Origin: Glebionis coronaria
Taxonomy: Eukaryota > Streptophyta > Magnoliopsida > Asterales > Asteraceae
NCBI GenBank assembly: GCA_025667525.1
Contig: CM046878.1
Coordinates: 515,476,274 to 515,540,273 of the forward strand
Length of the DNA stretch: 64,000 nt
Reading direction: 5' to 3'
Both the position numbers and the translations under genes were made by a program. The stretch's first letter is position 1, and each line of letters opens with the position of its first letter. The notes under the pieces were generated by a model that was given only the letters and a program-made list of their open reading frames with translations, did not search any database and had not been told where the DNA came from. Positions 46,524 to 56,924 of the stretch are shown in pieces.

Positions 46524-48899
46524 ATAATTTGTTATTAGTTAAAAATGATTTTAATCTAAAAACAATGCTTTAAAAATATTAAATGATTTTTATAAAATCT
46601 GAAAAACTTACTGAAAGAGTTAATCACTACTTAAAATCTAGGAAAAATAAAACCCTACAAAATAAGCTCCGAATAAGCTACGAAATAAGTTATAAAGCTA
46701 ATGTGATAAAAGAAAGAAAAAAAGAGTTTAAATAAATCCATTTTTAAACATTTAACAAAAAAGACCATTATAGCAGATGGTTTGTGGGTGTTGCTGTGAG
46801 GCGTTACCCATTCTGATGGTCTGGGGTTTGAATCTTTCTGTTGGCAGTTGTCCCTCTTTTTATTATGTGAAATAAAGAAAAGATTAAAAGAGCAATTAAA
46901 GGAAATCTAAACAAAAAAACTAGTAGACCAGATGGTAATGTTGAGGGTTGTTGCGTCTGTTTGGAGCTGGTGGTCAGGGTTTCAATACCCACTGGCTGCT
47001 TTTTTTCTGTTTCTAATTTTTTATGCGCTGCAAGCAGCTTTTGGATAAGCAGTTGCTTATTAGGGTGATACCAACAGTAATATACACAATAACAATCACC
47101 AGAAATCAGATTTAACACAAGAATTCTAAGAATGCAAAAATTTGCACATGATGAACAGTAGGTGCACACATAGAGGTGAATGGGCGAATTTGAAGCTTAA
47201 AATTAAAGAACCTAAAAACTATAAGCTACTGATTAAGCTTAAAACAATAAATGTACCGCCCTCAATCTATCTTGCTACCAAAATTCAGAACATGAAACCT
47301 TAAAACAAGTGCACCAAGGCTGCTGGTATGATTTTGCTTAAAAGTAGCAGAAGTTAATCAACTCATGTGCACAGAATTGAACACAAGTGAAATTTATGCA
47401 CAAAGAACTTCTTAGATCACCTATATATCAGATAACACAAGGATTTCAACAACAACAAAAAAACACAGATAACAAGGAGCATAACAACTCTATACTTACT
47501 GACATAGTCACCACAGAAAACACTAAGCCACTCAGATTTTGATTTTTATTGATTTCAACTGATACAAAAGGCTAACTCAACTAATACTAACCTCAAAGGA
47601 GTGATGCAATAAACTTAAATACTAGACCATATATTCATGCAGTCTACAGGCTTAAGCCAAACACCCTTTTCGATGGACAAAATTGAGATTTTGCACATGA
47701 AGCTTAATATTAAAGCCAAAAACATGAAAGTAAGAGTACATACATGTAAATAAGCCAATAATAACCACAAATAAACACAAGCACATAACCAAATAAAAGC
47801 AATAAGCAATATCACATAGGCCAATTATTTTTGATGAAAAGAAGTATAAAAGAAAGAAAAAGAATTTCTCACATTGGGTTGAGTCACATCCAACCCGACC
47901 AAGCTTGCTATAAGCAGCTATGAACACCTTTTTGAACTATCAACTACCTAAAATTAGCTTATCAACACTTCCTTATACCACTTCTTTATTTCACACAAAA
48001 ATATCAACCAAACTTTCTTGAAATAGAACCAATCTTATTTCGTTTTGTAACCTGAAATTACAATAGCAAACAAAGGGCACAAACCACAGAAGTTCAAAGC
48101 TAGTAAGCATAACTTATCTAATAACCTGGCTTATTGGCTTCCAACTTTCAAGGGAAGTTAATAAAGAAAACAGATAGACCTTTTGAAACTGATTTTTTTT
48201 GCAAGATAGAAATGACAAGAAAAAGATAACATTAATCTATAAACCAACTCTCAAAGTTTGAGTGTCAATTCGAGCTTTTAGAGCTGTTTATGGCTTAATG
48301 GTTCTCAAAGAAAAAACACTATTCGAAAATTCTTCTTTGATAAAAAAAATTATTTTTTTTTGCCAAAAACTAACTTTGGAAAATTAAGTTACCAACAATG
48401 TCGAACAATATGGAAGATGCTCCTAGCTTATTTGTCACGTAAGCTACAAACAACTATCTATATTGGATCTCCCAAAAACTCAGTTAAGAAACTTTTGAGA
48501 TAAACTTATATATTTAAAATGACTTTTAAAAGGTAAATTGCATAAAGGTAAATGGCGCAAGTAAATTAAAAATACTAGAAGGTAAAATTGGAACTCAAAA
48601 AAGTTACTTCATTTAACTTATATCATATTACAAGAAATGATAACAAAATTCTGGAACAAAATAAAAACAAGAACCCTATGCGCCTTATTACCGGCTACAA
48701 GAGATTCTAGAAGAAATAAGAAGTCCAAAATCTTAATTCTGTTTTATTTCCCCAATTGCCCTTGAGAAATTCGAATTTCAAAATCGTGGTCAACTGCCCA
48801 TGTGAAGATAGCTGTTCAAATCCAATCTTGTTCGTCCATATTAATTTGAGGAACACGAAATCAACATGAAACGTTGATGTGGTTAAGTATTCTGAAAAT
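46524..48899 (-). repeat. Candidate LTR (lower copy) of an older minus-strand element, first part
   Basis: 46524-48196 is a direct repeat of 62324-64000 (window end) at high but clearly imperfect identity, with indels. The repeat starts abruptly at AATAATTT in both. The copy continues to 48899, where a younger element interrupts it, and resumes at 59557 to about 60378, giving an LTR of about 3.2 kb. Orientation is inferred from an ACATTGAGGACAATGT-type motif on the minus strand in the internal part, usual near the PPT of Athila/Tat-like gypsy elements. Confidence 0.55.
46760..47040 (+). repeat. Two SINE-like tRNA-related heads inside the LTR (lower copy)
   Basis: GGGTTTGAATCTTTC (about 46826) and GGGTTTCAATACCC (about 46977) resemble pol III B boxes. 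In the upper copy the first reads GGGGTTCGAATC, a perfect B box. Each is preceded by about 60 nt of TGG/TTG-rich sequence and followed by a T-rich run. They predate the LTR duplication because both copies carry them. Confidence 0.3.
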
Positions 48900-51526
48900 T
48901 GATAAGTGTGAAAACACTCATCAATAATGATCCTAAAACCATTCAAAACACAGTCAAATTCATTATTTTAACTGTAAATTATCAGAATTACGTGTGTATT
49001 TTGTGTTTGTGTAATTTTCAGGTAATATAGGTACATTTGAGACAAACACGAGCTTTCAAGGACTTATTTGATCAAAAGACGAAGAAAAGGACGAAAGACG
49101 CTTTCAAGTACCTTACTTGTCACTACTTCAAAGATCAAGGGCCAATCTTGGCATACTTCCAAAGATAAAGGGCTTAAAGTGCAATTTCTACAAAGAAAAG
49201 GATGAAAAAGAACTTGTTTAAAAGTCTTTATAACCATTTGAAAAGAAATAAGAAAATGAAGGACCAAAGAGAAAATAAAAGAAAAGTAAAGTTTATACTT
49301 TGGTCATTTGACCAAAACCGGTCAAAGACACAAACCATTCACGCACATCTTCTCCTTCGTTTCCAAAGAAGAGAGAGAAAGACGGTTATCCCTTTTTCAT
49401 CTCCAAACCTGCAACTCATTTTTACAAAGGATCGAGAAGGATTCAAAGGAAGAACAAAACATGAAAGTTGATCAGCTTTTCACCCTCTTGATGATGACAC
49501 CAATTAATTGGCTCAAAAGTAGACGAAGAGGAAACGCCCAATTTGGATTGAAGATGAAGGACGAGTGTAAACCTCGTATTAAACACGTGTCAATCAATCA
49601 TTGGATAGACCACGTCACTCCACCACCACACGGCGGCTATAAATAGAAGACGAGGCCTTCATTTGAGAGGGTTAGACTAGGTGTAGTTTTTCACACAGTT
49701 AGTTAGAGTTAGGAGTAGATTAGATAAGTTTTCTTCACAGTTTAAATCATTTTCAGTTTTCTGTTAAGTTTGTTTAACTTTCAGTTTCTACAGTTGTAAC
49801 TGATTACTGTTTTCGCCATTAATGAAACTTACTTAAGATTCTTAAAGATTTCTTGATTCTCTTTTAAGCTTTCTTTTATTGTTACTGTTAATCGAGATTG
49901 ATTTTAGTTGACGAGTTTATTGATTCTTGTTCATATAGCTTGTGATAATAAGCTCTTAATAGCTTGTGATAGATTCTTTCACTTTAAATGAATTGAACTC
50001 GTTAGATTTCAGTGTTTCGTCAATCAGTTGAAGTTTTTAAACAATTTCGGTGATTTTTAGTTTTATTAAGCAAATAGGTTCATAAGCTCAATATGAGCTT
50101 ATGAGTGGAGTTCCTTTCGTTTCAATACTGAGTTTTATACAGTTTTAATCAGAGATAAGCTTTACTGAAATTTTCTTTGAGTTTTTAAAAGTTTTCATAT
50201 ATAAAAAAACAGTCAGTTTGATTGCTGCTTTGATAGGTTAGTCAGTTTGATTGCTTATAAAGTTCATGAGTTTTCGTGAAGCTGAAGAAGATTTTCTGTT
50301 TAAACCTTTGATTCAGTTTCTGTGAGATATTTCGGTTAAGCAGATTAGTTCGAGATTACGCAGGTTTCAGTATCGAAAAGTCTTGTTTTGTTTCTCTTTG
50401 CTTCGTTTCGTTTTTGTGCAGGTATAACTGTTCGGGTTGAGATGTTGGTTTAGTTGGTGGTTTGATATAGATAAGAATTTGAAAGATTTAATTCAAAGAT
50501 CCTGTATTGTTTGTCTTCGTTTTTCTTGGATAATCGATTTTGCAGGTTTATTTTGAAGCTCATGCAGGATTACTGTATGAAGGTAGCTGTCAAGCGTAAT
50601 AGTAGCAGTCAAGCGTAGCCGTACTTGCAGTTTTTGATAAGGTAGTAGATTAGGTGTGTTTGGTTTTAAGCCGGCTCAGCGCCGCGCTTCTCGACATCAA
50701 CGGGCTGATTTCGGATGCAGGTTGATTAACATTTTCATTTACTGCATAATATAGTTAAAATTGTTAGGATTTCATTAGTAGCTAATTCTGCTAGAACTAG
50801 TTGTAGTGTACTTTTTCCTGAACACTTCTTTCTCTGAGTTGAATCTTGTTGATTGTTAGATGTTTAAGCTGTGCTAAGTGATTCCATAATTGTAGATGTT
50901 TTAAATTTCTTAATTTTCTGTCACTGGTGTTTGACAAACTACCAAACAGTTTTTGCAAATTTAAAAGATGTGTTTTCTTAGTGAACTGTAGCTATAGATT
51001 TGTAGTAAATGCATATTTTTGAGGTCAGTAGGTTGAATAATATAGGATTAAACTGATGTCAGTCAATGAGTATATTAGAATTGCTATTGTCTTTAGTTTA
51101 AAATGAATTCATACAAATTAGTTAGGTAGCATAATAGTTTATTTGTTTTGACTTTCTGTCAGTCTTAGTAGAGTAAAGAATTTTCGATTTTGATTATGAG
51201 TCATGTTTACTGTTTCTTAGTTGCTTTCATTATTAAATTTGATAGCACTAGTAGTTGTTTCACGATTTAATATTTTTAGTGTAAAATTTTGTTTTGTATT
51301 TTACGTTTTTGTATTTGGTGCAATTTAATCATTTTACGTGCAACGTGTTTTAGTGTAGTACGGATACGTATATAGGTATTTTTACATTTTTGCTTGTTTA
51401 ATTGTGAATTAGAACTAGATTACCAATCAAGATTTTTACAACCAAAAACAGTCAAGTCAAGCTTAAAAACGTTATATCAATTCGAATCGATACCGAGAAA
51501 AACGAACTTAAAAAGACGAAATATTA
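48900..51526 (+). repeat. 5' LTR of the non-autonomous element
   Basis: Starts TGATAAGTGTG, ends ATATTA. The first about 24 nt are nearly self-complementary (AGTGT...ACACT). Promoter-like TATAAATAG at about 49629 lies after CACGTCACTC and before CACACAGTTAG, a plausible transcription start region. Confidence 0.93.
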
Positions 51527-51528
51527 AA

Positions 51529-51543
51529 TGACGCCGCTGCCGG
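51529..51543 (+). promoter_or_regulatory. PBS-like site
   Basis: TGACGCCGCTGCCGG lies 2 nt after the LTR. It resembles the TGGCGCCGTTGCCGG site (tRNA-Asp type) of Athila/Tat elements with two changes. Confidence 0.75.
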
Positions 51544-51694
51544 TTCTTTTCGTGAAGATTAACGATTTCGAGTGAGACGATTGGATTTTGGGATCCGTTC
51601 ACTTTGTGAACGTTATTTTTTTTACGTATTATAAATCAAAAAGATAAAAAAATCAAAAAGATAAAATACAAAAAAAAATAAAAAAATCACAAAA

Positions 51695-51767
51695 TCAATT
51701 CTTTTCTTAAAGAATTGAACCAAAAAAATAAAAAAATCCAAAAAGTAATCTTTTTCCTAAAAGATTA
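51695..51767 (+). promoter_or_regulatory. Two adjacent perfect hairpins in the RNA leader
   Basis: TCAATTCTTT-tctt-AAAGAATTGA (51695-51718) and GTAATCTTTT-tcct-AAAAGATTAC (51745-51767) are each a 10-bp perfect stem with a 4-nt pyrimidine-rich loop, 26 nt apart, in an A-rich unstructured context between PBS and ORF. Position and form suggest a packaging or dimerisation signal; this is inference. Confidence 0.6.
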
Positions 51768-52409
51768 CAACAAAAAATATATATTATATCGTTTTCATCG
51801 TTTTTACGTAGATATAGTATTTTTCGTAAAAAACAAATAAATACAAAAATATTTTTGATATATTATTATATGTAAATAAGTATACGTATAAGAACAACCA
51901 AGTTACCTATCTCCATAAGTATTGCCGAGGCAATACACCGTGTTGAGGGGCGTTCCGGTCCTTAACACGCGTATCGATAAAATTTAATTAAGCAAGAATA
52001 GATAAATACTTCCAATTAGCAATAATTCGAAGAATACAAACTACAAAGTGAATAGATAGGCGACGTGCTATAAAATGCCGTCTAAGGGTTAATAGGTACT
52101 TAAGTGCTTCGCGCCACCTAACCCCCCGTTCACTAGTGCGTATTCTAAGAAGGAAGGCTTAATTGGAGGTCTTGCACCCAAGTAGTAATTATATATATAC
52201 TTTCTTGTGGATATTTCATATCGAAACTCGAAGAGGATCATCCTTTTCTCTTCAAAAGTCGACCGAGGGCTACTCCCTCATTCCTCGTGTTTACTTACAC
52301 GTGTACTCGCACACGTGTAAACATACCACCTTTGGTGTATTACTTCCTTCCCTGAGGAAGCTTTTAAACGTCATTATACTTGTATATACATCCGGCCACC
52401 TTGCTAAAC

Positions 52410-54767
52410 ATGGATACTCGTTCCATGTGGGAGATTTTGCAACAACGATCCGCCAACGCTAATTATTCGCCTTGTTCGACTTGTGGTGGTCCACACGATA
52501 CGTATTTATGTGATCAAAATAATGGTTATTATGGGGAGGGATATGCTTACAATGGAACCGAGAACCCTAATTTTCGACCTAACATTCAAATGGACTACAC
52601 TTGTAATGACTATATGGGCTATTCCGGTTTTTCATCACAACCTCCACCATTATTTCATGATCAAACCTTTAATGTGCCATACCAAAACCAAGGATTTTCC
52701 AATTATGAAGGTTTTCAAAACAATGAAAATTTTCAAGGCTATAATCAAGAAACCTTTCATAATCAAGGATTTTCAAACAATGAAGGCTTTCAAAATGATG
52801 AGAAATTTCCATGCAATAATCAAGACACCTTTCAAGATCAAGGGTTTACACATTCGACCATTTTGCCACACATGGATACTCGTCCTATTTTGGAGATATT
52901 ACACGACGAGATATATCGAGCTATGTATGGGCCTTGTTTGACTTGTGGAGGATCGTATAGGGAAAATAATTGTCAACGATATGCGGTTAATTATAATCAA
53001 GGGTTTAATAAGGATTTTCAAACTCAAGAATTTTTAAATCAAGACGATTTTCAAAATGAAGAAAATTTTCAGAGTCCTAATAAAAAACCCGTTAACAATC
53101 AAGGCATTTATCATTTCTTGAGTAAAGACGCTTTTAATATGGTAATGCAAGCACTTGAGTCAATGCAAGAGGCAACTGATCCGAAAATCTTAGGCTTGAG
53201 CACATACATCTTGCAACACATGAGACCGAACGATGCTTTACCTGATGATGAGCCTTCTTTGAGAGTAGATGTTGAGGATGATACACTTAGTGATGTTCCT
53301 ATTATAGACCCTTCCATCTCTCCACCGACTATACTTGAGCCATACACACCTTCATCACCTTTACCTCACATGGGACCCACCGACTCTTTCACCATGGGGG
53401 ACGAGCCTCTTAGCACTAATACAAACACCGATTTGGATGAATTAACCGTTTCTAGTGTTGAGAACCTTATCCCAATCCAAAGAGAGTTTGAGGGTGTTTC
53501 CATTGAACCATGTGATGAGCTTTGTGTTGATACCTCTTCTCCTCATGATCACATTGAGATTTTATCACATATTAACCTTCATGCTACTACTAGTGATTTT
53601 GGTGACTTTGATCTTGATGAATTGTTTAAAGAAAGGGATAATGAGATTGAGGAAGAGTTTGTGAAAGACTTGACACAAATGGAGGATGATGATTGTGATT
53701 CTAGTGACGCGTCTTATGCTATATCATCCAATGATTTGTCTTGTCAAGATAACATTCCTAATTTGGATGAAGAGTTTGCTCCTATAGGGAATATGGATCC
53801 TTCTCCTCTACCACCATATGATTCTTGTGATGAACCCTTTGATGATCCTTATGATAGTGATGAGTCTTTTACATCTGATGATGAATCCATGTCCTCTATG
53901 ACTCCTTCACCTATTCCTCTAAGTGATTTTGTGATGAATTCGAATCCTCTTTTTGAAACATCATTTGATAACCCACTTTTCCATCATGATGAAGAAACCA
54001 ATGAGGATTTTAGTGATGATGAACCTTCTCTTTGTGATACACCAATATATGATGATTATAGTGATAATGAGTTTTCCACTTGTAAATCTCCATTTTTTGA
54101 TGATCACACTTCCTTGAGTTTTAAGGAGTCACCAATCTTTGACAAACCAATCTATGATTCCTATAGTGATGAGGAGGGGTCTATCATTTATGAGAATGAG
54201 GAGATTCTAAAGACTGAAAGATTGCTTAGTGAAGATGAATTGATAGATAAACAAATTGAAGATTATCTTAAGAGAGATGATATTGTGGTTGATACATCTT
54301 CTTCTAATTGGGACGAGGATATCCGTCTTATTGAGAACATGCTTTTTGGGACCCTAGAGCCTACACCTTCTCCACAAGACACTATTAATCTTAATCCTCC
54401 TTTTACTATGCCTTCTATGGAAGATTACCCACCTTTTGATGATGATGAGGAACCCAATATGGATATAATAGTTATGAATGTTTTGATACCTACACCTTCA
54501 TATTCTCATGATGATTTGATCACTAAGGGGGAATCTTATATGGTTGATATGAGCTCATCTTCTTATTTTCCCATGAAGGGAAAGGTTTTTGATCCTGGGA
54601 TACGTATGTTTGGGAAAAATTGGTTTTCATTTACTCCACTTAAGAGTGTGATTTCGATTGATCTATGCTTCTTGTATGAGCTTACTTTGGTGATGCTACC
54701 TATTTTGGAGTTGTTCATATGTAGAGATGGAAACTTTGTATTTGATCCTGGGGTGCTTCATATATGA
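52410..54767 (+). CDS. Gag-like acidic protein with duplicated Cys/His motif, 785 aa
   Basis: ATG at 52410 is chosen because an upstream in-frame extension starts only with TTG. Residues 22-34, CSTCGGPHDTYLC, form a CX2CX3HX4C zinc-knuckle-like motif of the CGGPH type found in Athila/Tat Gag. A second copy of the N-terminal module (MDTRPILEIL...CLTCGGSYRENNC, about residues 150-190) has lost its His. Between them are repeats of about 24 aa of the type QGFSNxEGFQNxExF. From about residue 270 the protein is highly acidic and Pro/Ser-rich, probably disordered, and ends hydrophobic. No enzymatic domain. The intact frame and near-identical LTRs suggest the ORF has been maintained recently. Confidence 0.75.
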   Translation: MDTRSMWEILQQRSANANYSPCSTCGGPHDTYLCDQNNGYYGEGYAYNGTENPNFRPNIQMDYTCNDYMGYSGFSSQPPPLFHDQTFNVPYQNQGFSNYEGFQNNENFQGYNQETFHNQGFSNNEGFQNDEKFPCNNQDTFQDQGFTHSTILPHMDTRPILEILHDEIYRAMYGPCLTCGGSYRENNCQRYAVNYNQGFNKDFQTQEFLNQDDFQNEENFQSPNKKPVNNQGIYHFLSKDAFNMVMQALESMQEATDPKILGLSTYILQHMRPNDALPDDEPSLRVDVEDDTLSDVPIIDPSISPPTILEPYTPSSPLPHMGPTDSFTMGDEPLSTNTNTDLDELTVSSVENLIPIQREFEGVSIEPCDELCVDTSSPHDHIEILSHINLHATTSDFGDFDLDELFKERDNEIEEEFVKDLTQMEDDDCDSSDASYAISSNDLSCQDNIPNLDEEFAPIGNMDPSPLPPYDSCDEPFDDPYDSDESFTSDDESMSSMTPSPIPLSDFVMNSNPLFETSFDNPLFHHDEETNEDFSDDEPSLCDTPIYDDYSDNEFSTCKSPFFDDHTSLSFKESPIFDKPIYDSYSDEEGSIIYENEEILKTERLLSEDELIDKQIEDYLKRDDIVVDTSSSNWDEDIRLIENMLFGTLEPTPSPQDTINLNPPFTMPSMEDYPPFDDDEEPNMDIIVMNVLIPTPSYSHDDLITKGESYMVDMSSSSYFPMKGKVFDPGIRMFGKNWFSFTPLKSVISIDLCFLYELTLVMLPILELFICRDGNFVFDPGVLHI

Positions 54768-56924
54768 GAGCTTTCGTATGTTGGACAAACTTGAGACACG
54801 TTGGACCGTTCCATTTATCGAGGCGGATATTGTAAATCTTATAGTAAATGGCAACGTGCTAAGTTTGAGTGTATCATGTGAGACGTGCTTCAAAGTGGAT
54901 ATTCGTTATTCTCCATGATGGTTTCCCCAAGGACAACCTAATTCGGGGCCGAGTCGAGCTAGCGACTTAGGGTTAAAAAAACTCAAGCATTGAATAACTA
55001 GGTTAGAAAACGTAGAGTAGATTTTCAATAGGTTAGGTTTAATTAAAAGGATGTTATAGTAGAGTTGAAGTGGAGGGGTGCCTTTCTTCGTCTTTTGGTG
55101 TTTGTTTCAAGGGTTGCTCTCTCACATTTCATGCTTGGAGCTTAAGGAGGAGGCCCGTGTATCTGGTTCACTTCGATTAGTTTTTGCTATTGTGATATTA
55201 AACACTTGTGCTTAAAATGAATATCCTTTAGTTGTCTCTTCCTTAACTTGGGTTAAGCAAGGTTATCAATGTCATAAGTGTAGGGGAGTTCACTCCCATG
55301 CTCTTAAACATTGAGGACAATGTTTATCTTAAGTGTAGGGGAGACTTCTATCGAAGTGACCTTACCTAGACCATTGCCTTAACTTCATGATAATTGAGAA
55401 AATTAATTTTTCAAACATCTTTTCAAATTTTTGATCTACTTTGGCCAACAAAAATATGCATTCATAATTTTTGCATCTATCATTTTTGCATAACACATTT
55501 GCATTGTATATATCTTTTCTTTATGTTTCATCAAAAATATATAAAAAGAAAAAAAATAATAAAACATGGTTTTAACAAGTTTAGATTTCTTTGACATATT
55601 AGGCCCGCCATGGATATTTTGACTCAACCCGAGTTTGCTTTTATAAGCATTCTCTAGCTAGTATCCTTAACCATGTAGTCCTTCATTGGTCTATTAGGCT
55701 AAGCATCCACCAATCTCATTATTTGAGATTTTAAATTTGTGGAGAATGGGAAATGATAGAGTTGAAGCAAGTGTAAAAGGGCTAGATAGACTTCATGGCA
55801 ATTACTTGTGGCTAAACCCTTCTCTTCTTTACCTCTATTTTCTTCGCATGTATATAATTGTTAATAAATAATCAAGTACGGTTTTAATTGGTTTGTAATC
55901 TCTTATGCATTTTTGGCTAATCATTTATGGTTGATATGAGTACGTCTTAAGATTCTAAGTTAGCACGTTTTATGTGTACTAGACTTATGTCATGCTCCAT
56001 ATTTAGCGGGTGTTTTTCCTTTTATTCTTTTAAACTTTCTTCGTGAGGAATAAAGAAAAATAAGAGCGGCTTATGGAAAAAAAATGAGTGGCTAGAAAAA
56101 AAAAAAAGAAAAATAATAATGCAAGACTCCCAAGAGGGGCAGTGTGGTGTTAATTATAGTGACTATTGAGTTCCAATATTACCTTGACGGGTTGCGGGGA
56201 TTCAATAGATTGCTCCAATCCAATATTACCTTGACGGGTTGCGGGGTTGAAGATCCAAAGTCTCAAAAAGATGGCGGATGTAAATTATTGCGTGAGTTTT
56301 ATTTTTCTTTCCTTAGCGAGTGTGTAGCTACTTATGAAAGCATGACATGAGGATTTTACACATAAGGCGAATGACTTGTTATTCTTAAAACGGACTTATA
56401 TTAATTGTGAGCGGTTTTTCAAGTAATGGATGAGAGGATTACTTAGGATTAAGACCGTGCTTCCTTATTTTTGGATTTTACATTTCTTATATTTCACACT
56501 TGAATAAATGACAAATTTGCCCACAAGCAATTTGCTCAAATAATAACCGGTTCCACATTTAATTGTCATGAATAAGTTGATGCACTTTTTACTTGTGAAT
56601 ACAATGATCCCATTTTTAAGCTTGGTATGGGGAAAGTGAAACTTGAGGGTGATAAATGTCCATGGTACCAAAGCCCTAATCTAAGTCATTGAGTCTTTAT
56701 GAGTTATTTCCATCAAACCTATTTCAAAAAAAATCAAAAATATATAAATAGAATTGTTTTCTTTGCATTGCATTGTAAATATTCAAAACCATTCATCATG
56801 TAGTATAGCTTAGTTTATTAAATCATAAAATGGCCAAGGTTGGTTAATTATGAGAAAAGTGTAGCTTGGTGCTTTAAAATGCTGCATTGCATGAGGACAT
56901 GGCAATGGTCAAGTGGAGGGGAGT
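54768..56924 (+). other. Non-coding 3' interior of the non-autonomous element
   Basis: No pol sequence. Contains ACATTGAGGACAATGT (about 55308), a 33-nt direct repeat (CCAATATTACCTTGACGGGT..., about 56173 and 56220) and the PPT AGTGGAGGGGAG (56912-56923). Confidence 0.6.

Noticed and set aside
49202..49646. Basic frames of 89 and 112 aa, repeated at 57227-57671
   Set aside because: They lie in the LTRs of the non-autonomous element; repetition is due to the LTRs and no domain is seen.
52380..52409. Upstream start for the gag-like ORF
   Set aside because: The extension begins with TTG; the first ATG in frame is at 52410.
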